Source: CAYFKJ01 sp964528595 (lineage in GTDB: Bacteria; Pseudomonadota; Alphaproteobacteria; UBA2966). Taken from it: a DNA stretch of 64,000 nt. The position numbers and the translations under genes were made by a program. The notes below the pieces were generated by a model. That model worked only from the letters and a program-made list of their open reading frames with translations. It was not told the origin of the DNA and did not search any database. This document shows positions 8,755 through 16,734 of this stretch, in pieces. The stretch is taken from the NCBI GenBank assembly GCA_964528595.1, contig CAZGTM010000007.1, forward strand, positions 31,379 through 95,378, in the 5' to 3' direction. How positions within the stretch are numbered: position 1 is the stretch's first letter; every line of letters starts with the position of its first letter.

Positions 8755-9534
8755 ATGTCCGAGCCCACCAATTTCGATATCCACAGCGCCGAAAACGACA
8801 TGCTCCTCGAACTGATTGACGAAGCGAAGGAGCAGGTCAATACGGTCGACGCGTTGGTAGATGCGGTCGGCCAAAAGAGCAAATCGCTCGCCGAATTGTT
8901 GTTTTCTGTCCAACAGTTGTCGTCGCTGCTGAGCCGCCCGTCGGAGAACGAGGATTATCGCACCCTCGGCATCGTCGGCCACCGTTTCGAGGACTATCTC
9001 ACCAACGTCAGGGAACTGACGCCCAAGGGGCTGGCCGACGTCCGCACATTCGTCGAGGTGTTGGAGGACATGCTTGAGGGCAACGTGCCGATGGAAGGCG
9101 ACGCTTCCCAGATCGTCCGTACCCTGCCGGCCAAGGGCGGGTTCGACGATGAAGAGCTTGAGGTCCGCCACATCGAGGTCATGCTGGTGATGCTGCCCGG
9201 CACCGCGACGCGCTATGTGGAGCGCGAACTGCAGCAGTGCGGCTACCGGGTCTCGACCGTCAGCAGTACCTTTGATGCGCTGTCAATGATCATCCGCACC
9301 AAGCCCGATTTTGTCGTGGTGTTGGCCATGATGCCGGAACTGAACGGCATCGATTTGGCGATATCGCTGACGACCATGCCGGCCACCAGAAACGTGCCGC
9401 TGGCCCTGATCACCAGCCTTGAGGACGACGACGATTATCTGAACCTACTGCCCGCCAACGTGCCGGTCATCCACAAGGGCGAATCGTTCGGCGACGACCT
9501 GTTCAAGGCGTTGGACGACATGTTCCTGATTTAG
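8755..9534 (+). CDS. Helical protein with a phosphorylation-dead receiver domain
   Basis: A 259-residue protein. The first 125 residues are acidic and helical (EAKEQVNTVDALVDAV, FSVQQLSSLL). Residues 139-258 follow the CheY fold: IEVMLVMLPG for strand 1, DFVVVLAMMPELNGIDLA for strand 3 and loop, LITSLEDDDD for strand 4, VPVIHKGE for strand 5. Aligned with true receivers, the phosphoacceptor Asp is Leu190 and the N-terminal acidic pair is missing, while Ser221 and Lys241 at the switch positions remain. It should therefore signal by protein contact and not by phosphorylation. No DNA-binding or enzymatic output domain is present. It stands alone, opposite in strand to the thioesterase gene; its partners are unknown. 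Confidence 0.7.
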   Translation: MSEPTNFDIHSAENDMLLELIDEAKEQVNTVDALVDAVGQKSKSLAELLFSVQQLSSLLSRPSENEDYRTLGIVGHRFEDYLTNVRELTPKGLADVRTFVEVLEDMLEGNVPMEGDASQIVRTLPAKGGFDDEELEVRHIEVMLVMLPGTATRYVERELQQCGYRVSTVSSTFDALSMIIRTKPDFVVVLAMMPELNGIDLAISLTTMPATRNVPLALITSLEDDDDYLNLLPANVPVIHKGESFGDDLFKALDDMFLI

Positions 9535-9627
9535 GACGGGTTCCCGCCGGGACTGGATTTTCAGACTGAATTTCGCTATAAAACCGCCCGAATTTTACTT
9601 TGAAAACCAATCGACCGAGGAAATCGC

Positions 9628-9804
9628 ATGTCTGCGGAGGAAGCAAAATCGGGTTCGGACACCTCGACCGCGTCGTCGTCCGACAGTTCCGATACGTCGT
9701 CCAAGCAAAGCAAGGGCTTTACCAGGGGCGAAAACCAGAAAGTTGTCACCGACAATTACCGTGACAATTGGGATGCCATTTTCGGCAAGAAACGCAAGCG
9801 CTAG
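9628..9804 (+). CDS. 58-residue Ser/Thr-rich protein with basic C-terminus
   Basis: ATG at 9628 follows GAGG with good spacing. The peptide has a low-complexity Ser/Thr/Asp half (8-28), then FTRGENQKVVTDNYRDNWD and a basic tail IFGKKRKR. The YRDNWDAIFGKK block looks like a motif I associate with small alphaproteobacterial proteins of unknown role (memory only). The codons favour G/C in third position, as in neighbouring genes. A hairpin at 9863-9898 follows it. No function is assigned. Confidence 0.6.
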   Translation: MSAEEAKSGSDTSTASSSDSSDTSSKQSKGFTRGENQKVVTDNYRDNWDAIFGKKRKR

Positions 9805-10101
9805 GCCTTTGCGGGCGCGGCCGTGCGGTGGAAACGCTTGACCGGCCGGCGCACAATCGTTAGGAGAGGCCCCAGCAGGTGCTCAGGGGCGCCTCTCCCG
9901 CCGAAAGTCTCCTCACCCTGAGTTAAGAACACGACCACGATCATCCTAATGGTTCTCAAAGCGCTTTCCGTAAAACGGAAACGCCTCATCTCACATATCC
10001 GAGGCGGCGCAATGAGCTAATGGCCCTCAGTGTTTCAAGCAAAACTTGAAACACCCCTGGATCATGCGGAGCGGGAACGATCCATAACAGGAGCAACTGT
10101 T
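9805..10101. other. Gene-free stretch with three consecutive hairpins
   Basis: No protein is supported here, but three inverted repeats are. 9863-9898 pairs GGAGAGGC with GCCTCTCC around a partly paired interior and may end the small gene before it, though no T-run follows. 9965-9981 pairs TTTCCG with CGGAAA around TAAAA, extended by GCG/CGC with one bulge. 10030-10054 pairs GTGTTTCAAG with CTTGAAACAC perfectly around CAAAA, 48 nt before the next start codon. A structured leader, a small RNA or regulator sites are all possible. Confidence 0.5.
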
Positions 10102-10620
10102 ATGACTGATTCCGTCGAGGCGCTGAAAAACCGCGCCCGAATTCTTCACCGAAATGCCAAGTCTTTGGACGCCCAGGCGCTCAAACAGCTGCGCACGGAA
10201 CCTGAGCTGCGCAAGTTCGACGATGAAGCCTTGTTGAGGGCGCTCAAACGCCGGCATTGTTTGGCCGCGATCGCTCGCGAGTTCGGCTTCGAGGGCTGGT
10301 CTCACGCCGCCTGCGTCTTGGGCGGTAAGCCCACCGACGATTACGGCAAATTGCTCTATCCGAGGGGCTGCGCTGCGCACACGAATATCTGGTCGGCATC
10401 CTACGAGGAAGCCCGTGACATCCGCGAGCAGCACGGCGGTTTTCTCCTGGCCTACCAGCGTCAGTTCATCGTTGTGGAGGACGAGTTTATCCGCACGATG
10501 GGTCTCGACCCGGACGACCCGGATTGGGCTGAGATGGGCCGGGACTGGATCAAGCCGGCCGATCCGTCTGCCCGTCAACGGCTCTACGGCAAACTCATCG
10601 ATCATGCGATCGGGCGTTAA
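10102..10620 (+). CDS. Conserved-looking protein of unknown function
   Basis: A 172-residue protein. The start at 10102 has CAGGAG upstream; an in-frame ATG at 10030 lies inside the hairpin and was rejected. The N-terminal segment (about 5-70) has the pattern ALKRRHCLAAIAREFGFEGW, a short helical module also seen in some ankyrin-like and glyoxalase-linked proteins (AR-x-GF-x-SW type). The C-terminal part (80-172) is rich in Asp, Tyr and Trp and has no motif I recognise. A strong terminator follows at 10629. Confidence 0.65.
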   Translation: MTDSVEALKNRARILHRNAKSLDAQALKQLRTEPELRKFDDEALLRALKRRHCLAAIAREFGFEGWSHAACVLGGKPTDDYGKLLYPRGCAAHTNIWSASYEEARDIREQHGGFLLAYQRQFIVVEDEFIRTMGLDPDDPDWAEMGRDWIKPADPSARQRLYGKLIDHAIGR

Positions 10621-10628
10621 TCGGGAAA

Positions 10629-10656
10629 CCGGTTCCCCGGTGGGGAACCGGATTTT
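10629..10656 (+). terminator. Intrinsic terminator
   Basis: A perfect 10-bp stem, CCGGTTCCCC / GGGGAACCGG, with a GGT loop and then ATTTT. It begins nine nt after the stop of the 172-residue protein and separates it from the dehalogenase-like gene. Confidence 0.8.
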
Positions 10657-10718
10657 CCGCCAAACTGGATTGCGTTAGACTGTCACGCTCCGAAAACAGC
10701 GAACGGGACCGATCAGCC

Positions 10719-11702
10719 GTGAAACGCGATCCGAAAGAAATCAAGGAAAGCTATAAGCCTGATCCCGGGCTGCTGGATCTGCGGCCCGAAATTTCCGGCA
10801 ACAAGATCAACGGCCAGGGTGAAACCGACTTCCGGCGGCCGACGCCGATCTACTGGCAGGATCCGGACAGCATTCCACACGGCGAAATGCAAAAATGGTT
10901 CGGCCAGCAGCCGATGATCGACGACGTCATCGAGGCCTTTACGCGCCGGGCCGAAATCCATGCCACCCCCTTGCCGGAGCAGGCGCGGGAAACTGTCGAA
11001 CACGCCCCGGAAGATTGGGCCGGCATTGTTCATGAACAAGCCAAACAGCGCGGCGCCGACCTGGTGGGCATCACGCGCTTCAACGAGGAATGGGTCTACG
11101 ACCGGTGTGAAAGCCACGGGTTGCCCTGGATCGTCATGATCGGCGGTGAGCAGGATTATGAAACGATGCTCAACGTACCGGACCAGGTCGCCGGCGCCGA
11201 AGTGCTCAATCAATATGGCGAAGTGCTCAAGTCCGCCCGCACCCTGGCCGGCTGGATCCTCGAGCAGGGTTTCCGCGCCGTCCCGGTCGGCGCGCCGAGC
11301 CATGCCACCTTCGTCATGATCCCGCCGGCGCTGGAGTGCGGCTTCGGTGAATTAGGCAAGCACGGCTCCATCATCAACCGCAAGCTCGGCTCGAACTTCC
11401 GCCTCAGCGCCGTGCTCACAGACATGCCCCTGGTCGCGCAGCCCTCGGACGAGTTCGGTGCGGACGATTTCTGCACGCACTGCAAGGTCTGCGAAAACGC
11501 CTGCCCGGTCGACGCCATCAGCCCGGCCAAGACCTGGATCCGCGGCGTCGAGCGCTGGTACGTCGATTTCGACCGCTGCATCCCGTTCTTCAACGAACAT
11601 CTGGGTTGTTCGATCTGCACGACTGTCTGCCCCTGGAGCCGTCCGGGCGTGGCTGAAAATCTGACGCAGAAACTGGCCCGCCGCGGCGGCAAAGACGACT
11701 GA
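10719..11702 (+). CDS. Reductive-dehalogenase-like corrinoid/4Fe-4S protein
   Basis: A 327-residue protein starting at GTG. The middle and C-terminal parts match the reductive dehalogenase/QueG-like fold: GKHGSIINRKLGSNFRLSAV and VLTDMPL form the corrinoid-pocket region, followed by two 4Fe-4S motifs, CTHCKVCENACP (about 252-263) and a second formed by C287 with CSICTTVCP near 297. Respiratory RdhA proteins carry a TAT signal, and catabolic ones a C-terminal flavin/ferredoxin reductase; this protein has neither, and no RdhB anchor gene is adjacent. It should be cytoplasmic and dependent on an external electron donor. True dehalogenation is not proven; another corrinoid reduction is possible. 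It ends ten nt before the convergent SMP-30 gene. Confidence 0.75.
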   Translation: MKRDPKEIKESYKPDPGLLDLRPEISGNKINGQGETDFRRPTPIYWQDPDSIPHGEMQKWFGQQPMIDDVIEAFTRRAEIHATPLPEQARETVEHAPEDWAGIVHEQAKQRGADLVGITRFNEEWVYDRCESHGLPWIVMIGGEQDYETMLNVPDQVAGAEVLNQYGEVLKSARTLAGWILEQGFRAVPVGAPSHATFVMIPPALECGFGELGKHGSIINRKLGSNFRLSAVLTDMPLVAQPSDEFGADDFCTHCKVCENACPVDAISPAKTWIRGVERWYVDFDRCIPFFNEHLGCSICTTVCPWSRPGVAENLTQKLARRGGKDD

Positions 11703-11712
11703 AGAGACTTTT

Positions 11713-12576
11713 TCAGAGTACGACGCGGTGCTCGGCCTGTCCTCGTGCGTCAGTTTCGAAAACAAAAGTTTTTCCGGCGTCCGGCTGCTTCCGGCGCTTC
11801 TCCTCGCTCATGTTCCGGCAACAGGAGGTGACGTAAAGACTGGAAAGATCGGCGCCGCCAAAGGCCGGGCAGGTGATGTAGACGGTGGGCAGCGACAGCG
11901 TATCCAGCAGCTCCCCGTCCGCAGAATAACGAGCCACGCTGTAGCCGCCGTAGCGGGCGTTCCAGAAATTGCCCTGCACGTCGACAACGGAGCCGTCGGC
12001 GCCGAATTTCTCGCCTCTGACGTCGATAAACACGTCTGGCTCGCCCAGCGGCCAGCCGTCAGCCGGGTCCAGCCTCTGGCGCATGACCTGTCCCTGCATG
12101 GTATCGGTGAAATACGCGACGCCGCCATCGGGCGAAAAGCACATGGCGTTGGGCACCGTGATACCGGAATAGAGCGCGCGCACTTCTCCCCGGTAGTAGC
12201 GGTAGATCGTGCCGATCTTCTCCTCGTGGGCGCACCCCATGGTGCCAATCCAGAAACCGCCGAACGGATCAGCTCGCCCGTCGTTGGAGCGCGTCAGGGG
12301 ATTGTCGTCTTCCAGGGGGACGACGACTTCGCTGTCGCCGCTTTCGATGTCGAAGCGCGAAAGGGCGGAAGCGCTGGCGATCAGCAGGTTGTCGCGGTCG
12401 ATCCAGCCGGCGGCGGAGACCGGTTCGCCGAACTGCCATTGACGCAAGTCATCGCCGGCGCGGTGGTAGAGTTTCTGCGACACGATATCGAACCAGAACA
12501 GTTCCCCGCGTTCCGGATGCCAAAGCGGGCCCTCACCCAACACGTTGACTGTTTGGTCGTAGATTTCCGCAGTCAC
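11713..12576 (-). CDS. SMP-30/gluconolactonase family lactonase
   Basis: A 287-residue six-bladed propeller protein of the SMP-30/LRE family, which hydrolyses sugar or other lactones with one divalent metal. Visible motifs are LGEGPLWHPERGELFWFDI (metal ligand Glu near the N-terminus), SNDGRADPFGGFWIGTM and PNAMCFSPDG. The GTG start at 12576 is supported by AGGAGG. It is last in a minus-strand run thiN, hydratase, TAXI protein, lactonase, 41 nt after the TAXI gene. Substrate unknown. Confidence 0.88.
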   Translation of the reverse strand: MTAEIYDQTVNVLGEGPLWHPERGELFWFDIVSQKLYHRAGDDLRQWQFGEPVSAAGWIDRDNLLIASASALSRFDIESGDSEVVVPLEDDNPLTRSNDGRADPFGGFWIGTMGCAHEEKIGTIYRYYRGEVRALYSGITVPNAMCFSPDGGVAYFTDTMQGQVMRQRLDPADGWPLGEPDVFIDVRGEKFGADGSVVDVQGNFWNARYGGYSVARYSADGELLDTLSLPTVYITCPAFGGADLSSLYVTSCCRNMSEEKRRKQPDAGKTFVFETDARGQAEHRVVL

Positions 12577-12617
12577 TGGTTATCTCCTCCTGCACTCATT
12601 GGCTTTTTTCGGCAGCG

Positions 12618-13946
12618 TTAGTCGTCAAGCTTGCGGCGCAGCAGTTCGATGTGGAGACGCAGCGTGTAGGCGCCGGAGGCAAAACCGGCGGGGACGGAGA
12701 CCTGCTCGACCGAATCCTCGATTTCGCCGAGCCTCCGCCTGGCTTCTTCCTTGGATATTTCACCCAACCTCATCCGGTCGTCGACGGACTGGAGTTCCTT
12801 GTACCAGCGGTCGACCTTGGAGCGCATGCGCCAGCGGTAGGCGGGCGGTAAAATCTTGAACAGCGGATACAAGAGTGTCAGCAGCGGCAGCAGCATGATT
12901 TTCAGCCGGTCCAGCAGATTGGCGGCGCTGAACGGCAGATAACGCTGAAGGAACGGCGGGCCGCGTTCGTAAAAGCGATCGGCGGTCGGCTCCAGGGGGT
13001 AGCTGACATAGTGCGGGGATGGGAATTCACCGGCCGCCTCCAGGTGGCTGCCATGCCGGTGGATGTCGTGCATCGTCAGCAGAAAGAGATCGATCAGTAC
13101 CGGATGCAGGCGTTCATTGGCGACGATGGTGGCGGCGGGGGCCAACAGCACGGTATCTTCCGCCGGCAGGTTGAGCGCGAGATCGACCGTCCCCTTGGGC
13201 AGAACGACCTTGGAGAGGAAGCTGTTGCGCCGCAGGTAGGCATCCGCGCGTTCGAAACTCATCAGCGAGATGGTCGGCTGACTAAGCAGCCTGCGCACCG
13301 TTTTGGAAGTAACAGAGGTAACGAATATGGCGGCGTCTACCTCGCCCGCGCTCAGAGCGTCGGCCGATTTGGCGCCGCCGATTTCGACGATCCCGGTATT
13401 CTCTCCCGTGATGCCGTTGTCCGCCAATAGGTTGAGCGCGACCGCCCGGGTGCCGCTGCCCTTGCCGCCGACGGCGATGCGTTTGCCGGCCAACTCGGTC
13501 AAGCGGCGGGGGTTGGCCTTGTCGCGGACGAACACCCAGATGGGTTCATAATAGATACTGCCGAGCGCTTGAAGGTTCGGATGATCGGCGGCTTTGCCGA
13601 TGCCGCCCTGGAGGAACGCCACCTCGATGTCGCCGTCTTCGTCCTTCAGATGGTCGAGATTTTGCGACGAACCCGCCGATGATTTGAGCACAAGGTCGAT
13701 GCCCTCCTCGGCAAACCGGTCGGCGTAAGCCTTGCCGAAGGCGTGATATGCCCCGCTTTGCGAGCCGGTTGCCATCACCACCCGGTCCGGGGCGGCGGGA
13801 TCGACGAACTGATAGGCCAGGACGAAACCGGCGATCACCAGGGCGACTGCGGGGGTTACAATACCGGCCTGCGCCCACAGGCTTTTGATCAGCCGTCGGC
13901 GGTTGTGGCCGTTGGATGTGTCCGGGGCGCCGTCCTTGTCTGACAT
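12618..13946 (-). CDS. TAXI-family TRAP solute-binding protein, membrane-anchored at both ends
   Basis: A 442-residue protein. Residues 1-26 are charged and cytoplasmic; 27-48 is a membrane helix (IVTPAVALVIAGFVLAYQFV). It is followed by a TAXI binding domain (VVMATGSQSGAYHAFGKAYA, KSSAGSSQNLDHL, GGKGSGTRAVALNLL). A second hydrophobic segment near 345-365 (IMLLPLLTLLYPLFKILPP) precedes a charged C-terminal tail. Normal TAXI proteins are about 320 residues and free in the periplasm; this longer anchored form is a known subgroup. No TRAP permease gene is adjacent, so it may sense a ligand or serve a distant permease. It lies 18 nt after the hydratase gene. Confidence 0.82.
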   Translation of the reverse strand: MSDKDGAPDTSNGHNRRRLIKSLWAQAGIVTPAVALVIAGFVLAYQFVDPAAPDRVVMATGSQSGAYHAFGKAYADRFAEEGIDLVLKSSAGSSQNLDHLKDEDGDIEVAFLQGGIGKAADHPNLQALGSIYYEPIWVFVRDKANPRRLTELAGKRIAVGGKGSGTRAVALNLLADNGITGENTGIVEIGGAKSADALSAGEVDAAIFVTSVTSKTVRRLLSQPTISLMSFERADAYLRRNSFLSKVVLPKGTVDLALNLPAEDTVLLAPAATIVANERLHPVLIDLFLLTMHDIHRHGSHLEAAGEFPSPHYVSYPLEPTADRFYERGPPFLQRYLPFSAANLLDRLKIMLLPLLTLLYPLFKILPPAYRWRMRSKVDRWYKELQSVDDRMRLGEISKEEARRRLGEIEDSVEQVSVPAGFASGAYTLRLHIELLRRKLDD

Positions 13947-13964
13947 GCTCGTTACCTCGATCGG

Positions 13965-14822
13965 TTAGCGAAGTTCGGCGTGGGCTTGCATGGCAAGCCG
14001 GCCCTCGGCGTCAGCGGCCCAAAGCTCGACCTGTCCGTCGGTCTCACGGCCATTGATGGTGAAGGGCGCCGTATCGATCAGCGGCCCCATGGCCCGGAAA
14101 TCAAACTTGGCGACATCGGCGCCGGGCAGATATTTTCCCACCGATCCGATCAACAGCGTCGAGGTAAACGGCCCGTGGACGACCAGCCCCGGGTAGCCTT
14201 CCACCTCCAGGCAATATTGCCGGTCGTAATGGATGCGGTGACTGTTGAAGGTCAACGCGGAATAGCGGAACAGCTGGACCGGATCGGGGTGGACCGTCTC
14301 CGACCAATCCGCTCCGGTCGGCGCCGCCGGCGGTTCCGGTGGTTTGGCGTCCGCCGCGTCGTCCTCCCGGTAGACGATGTCGTGCTCCTCCCAAAGCCGG
14401 CATTCGCCGCCGACCAGGAAATCGTACCGCACGGTAACGAAGCACAGTTCGCCCGTGCGTCCGGTTTTGGGTTGGATTTTTGTGATCGTTGAACGTTTGG
14501 TGGCGCTCTCCCCGATGCGCAACGGTTCATTGACCTCAACCCTTCCGCCCGCCCACATCCGCCTGGGCAGAGGGAGGGGAGGGAAGAAATCACCTTTTTC
14601 CGGATGGCCGTCGCGGCCCAATTCGGACTGTCTGGCGCCGCTGAGAAAATAGATCCAGTGCCACAGCGGCGGCAGGGGATCGCCCGGACCGGGTACCGGA
14701 AAATCGCAATCGAAGGTGGCGTGGAACAGCGCCGCTTGTCCGGCCGCGATCTCGTCATCCATGCTCTCGGTTTTGCCGATCCAGTCGGAAACGGTCTCTT
14801 GGTCAATTGCCGTCTGTGTCAT
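13965..14822 (-). CDS. MaoC-like hydratase with FAS1-type N-terminal domain (mesaconyl/itaconyl-CoA hydratase family)
   Basis: A 285-residue double-hotdog enzyme. The N-terminal half (LPPLWHWIYFL, PLPRRMWAGGRVEVNEPL) matches the FAS1-like dehydratase domain of 3-methylfumaryl-CoA and mesaconyl-C4-CoA hydratases; the second half carries YSALTFNSHRIHYDRQY, the hydratase-2 catalytic Asn/His region, and VVHGPFTSTLL. It should add water to an unsaturated C4/C5 acyl-CoA. The start overlaps the stop of thiN in an ATGA. Its link to thiamine genes looks like convenience of position only. Confidence 0.85.
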   Translation of the reverse strand: MTQTAIDQETVSDWIGKTESMDDEIAAGQAALFHATFDCDFPVPGPGDPLPPLWHWIYFLSGARQSELGRDGHPEKGDFFPPLPLPRRMWAGGRVEVNEPLRIGESATKRSTITKIQPKTGRTGELCFVTVRYDFLVGGECRLWEEHDIVYREDDAADAKPPEPPAAPTGADWSETVHPDPVQLFRYSALTFNSHRIHYDRQYCLEVEGYPGLVVHGPFTSTLLIGSVGKYLPGADVAKFDFRAMGPLIDTAPFTINGRETDGQVELWAADAEGRLAMQAHAELR

Positions 14823-15502
14823 GTCGTCTCACCCATCATCATATCCAGCATGGTGTCGAGCAGATTATTGGAGAGGACGACGGCGTAGGCCGCGTCTCCC
14901 GGCGCCCGAGGAGTTATTCGAACCGGATCGGCCGTGACCCTGTTCGATGTTCCGATCCGCCCGCCCTGCTTCATCGTCAGTTCGTCGAGCGCATATTCGA
15001 GGCCCTCGGACCGGTCGAACGAGACCGTTTCCATGGGATAAACGGAGAAGCGCGCGCCCAAGGGCAGGGACATTTCAAAAGCGCCGCTGGTGACCGTCAA
15101 GAGATCAATTGAGTCGATCAGCAGGATGGATTTTTCCCGATGGTACTTCATTAACACGTGCAACGAGGCCAGGGAGTGATCGAGCCGCCGGCCAAGGAAA
15201 CCGAAAGCGAGGTAGAGCGGCGCGTCGGTCGCGTAGAGGCATTTCTCGAAATCCGTGGTTTCCTGCTCCGCCAGGTGCAGGATTTCCGTGCGTCCATCCC
15301 AGCGTTCCCGGTCGACCAGTGAATCGAGGTCGCCGATAATCATATCGGGCGGCGCTTCCGAGGGCGGCATGTCGTTGGCGCCGCCGTCGGCCGCCACCAG
15401 CGGAAAGCCCCGGGCGCGCAGTTCCCCTACCGCCTGCCAATCGACCTCGCCGCCCCCGACAAGGACGAGCGGGTCCGGGAATTTCCGGGGTTTATTATCC
15501 AT
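14819..15502 (-). CDS. thiN: Thiamine pyrophosphokinase
   Basis: A 227-residue enzyme making thiamine diphosphate from thiamine and ATP. Motifs: LVLVGGGEVDW at the start, AADGGAND, IIGDLDSL and EQETTDFEKCL, the catalytic Asp-rich elements of the family. I chose ATG 15502 (MDNKPRK); upstream sequence up to 15619 reads into the complement of the riboswitch and has no family resemblance. It is divergent from thiBPQ, so salvage kinase and thiamine importer sit back to back. The following genes on this strand are unrelated to thiamine. Confidence 0.93.
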   Translation of the reverse strand: MDNKPRKFPDPLVLVGGGEVDWQAVGELRARGFPLVAADGGANDMPPSEAPPDMIIGDLDSLVDRERWDGRTEILHLAEQETTDFEKCLYATDAPLYLAFGFLGRRLDHSLASLHVLMKYHREKSILLIDSIDLLTVTSGAFEMSLPLGARFSVYPMETVSFDRSEGLEYALDELTMKQGGRIGTSNRVTADPVRITPRAPGDAAYAVVLSNNLLDTMLDMMMGETT

Positions 15503-15527
15503 CTGCACTCTTCGCGTTTCCCATCGC

Positions 15528-15555
15528 TTGCTTCCGGACACTATATCCTTATATT
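15528..15555 (+). promoter_or_regulatory. Sigma-70-type promoter of the thiBPQ transcript
   Basis: TTGCTT (15528-15533), 16-nt spacer, TATATT (15550-15555). Transcription would start near 15562, exactly where the riboswitch P1 stem begins. Confidence 0.55.
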
Positions 15556-15559
15556 GAGC

Positions 15560-15642
15560 CTGTCTCTCTGGGGTGCCCGATAGGGCTGAGAAAAACCCAT
15601 TGAACCTGAACCAGATCATGCTGGCGGAGGAAGTCGGAGACG
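15560..15642 (+). promoter_or_regulatory. TPP riboswitch (THI element)
   Basis: The conserved thi-box core is clear: GGGGTGCCC (15570-15578), GGGCTGAGA (15583-15591), ACCC then TTGAACCTGAACCAGATCATG, and CTGGCGGAGGAAG. P1 is formed by GTCTC (15562-15566) with GAGAC (15637-15641). Downstream, CGAAAAGGTA and TACCCTTTCG (15641-15670) can pair with one mismatch, but no T-run follows, so control may be at translation or through an alternative fold. It precedes thiB by 70 nt and should shut off thiamine import when TPP is plentiful. Confidence 0.95.
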
Positions 15643-15711
15643 AAAAGGTACCTTAAATACCCTTTCGAAAACTCATCCACCGCCGCCCAACGCTAATAAG
15701 AGGGCGAGTTG

Positions 15712-16734
15712 ATGAAACGAATTACCATTCCCAACCTCGGGCTCCTGCTGGGGCTCGCGCTTTTGGTCTGCGGCGCTGCGACGACGCAGGCCGCCGACAG
15801 ACCGGTGCTCACCGTCTATACCTACGACGCCTTCGCGGCGGAGTGGGGACCGGCGCCGGCCATCAAGAAATCGTTCGAGGCCGAATGCGGCTGCACGCTT
15901 GATTTCGTCGCCATGGAGTCCTCCATCGGCATCTTGCGCAAACTTCAGCTGGAGGGTGCGAACACCAAAGCCGACATCGCTTTGGGGCTCGATTCCAACC
16001 TGACGGACGTGGCCCGCAAGACGGGTTTGTTCGACGTCCACCAGGCCGACACCGCCAACCTCGCGCTGCCGGTGACGTGGTCGGACGACACGTTCGTGCC
16101 GTTTGACTACGGCTACTTTGCCTTCGTCTACAACAGTGAAAAGCTCAAGGACGCCCCGTCTTCATTCAAGGCCCTGGCGCAACGCGGCGGCGATTTCAAG
16201 ATCGTCATCCAGGACCCGCGCTCCAGCACGCCGGGGTTGGGTCTGCTGCTGTGGATCAAGGAAGCGTACGGCGATGAAGCTGCGGACATCTGGAGCAAAC
16301 TGGCGCCGAAGATCCTGACGGTGACTAAGGGCTGGTCGGACGCCTATGGCCTGTTCCTCAAGGGCGAGGCCGACATGGTGCTGTCGTACACAACCTCGCC
16401 GGCCTATCACCTGATCGCCGAAAAGGATGCACGCTTCAAGTCGGCGGCCTTTTCCGAGGGGCACTACATGCAGGTTGAAGTCGCCGGCGTCGTGAAGTCG
16501 ACCAAGCAACCGAAGCTCGCCCGGCGCTTCATGCAGTTCATCCTGTCCGACGGTTTCCAAAGCGCCATACCCACGGGCAACTGGATGTACCCCGCGGCAA
16601 AGACGGCTGCTGAACTGCCCGAGGGTTTCGCCGCGCTTCAGGTACCGGCAAAATCACTGCTGATGTCGAGCGCCGAGGTTGAGAAGCACCAAAAGGCCTG
16701 GATCGGCGAATGGCTGTCGGCGCTCAACCGGTAA
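15712..16734 (+). CDS. thiB: Thiamine ABC transporter, periplasmic thiamine-binding protein
   Basis: A 340-residue binding protein with a signal peptide (about 1-24, ending TTQAADRP). The mature start LTVYTYDAFAAEWGPAPAIK and later DIALGLDSNLTD, FDYGYFAFVYN and GWSDAYGLFLKGEADMVLSY are typical of ThiB, which delivers thiamine, TMP or TPP to ThiPQ. The start is ATG 15712 behind AGAGGGCGAG; a TTG just before is less likely. It overlaps thiP by 25 nt. Confidence 0.95.
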   Translation: MKRITIPNLGLLLGLALLVCGAATTQAADRPVLTVYTYDAFAAEWGPAPAIKKSFEAECGCTLDFVAMESSIGILRKLQLEGANTKADIALGLDSNLTDVARKTGLFDVHQADTANLALPVTWSDDTFVPFDYGYFAFVYNSEKLKDAPSSFKALAQRGGDFKIVIQDPRSSTPGLGLLLWIKEAYGDEAADIWSKLAPKILTVTKGWSDAYGLFLKGEADMVLSYTTSPAYHLIAEKDARFKSAAFSEGHYMQVEVAGVVKSTKQPKLARRFMQFILSDGFQSAIPTGNWMYPAAKTAAELPEGFAALQVPAKSLLMSSAEVEKHQKAWIGEWLSALNR

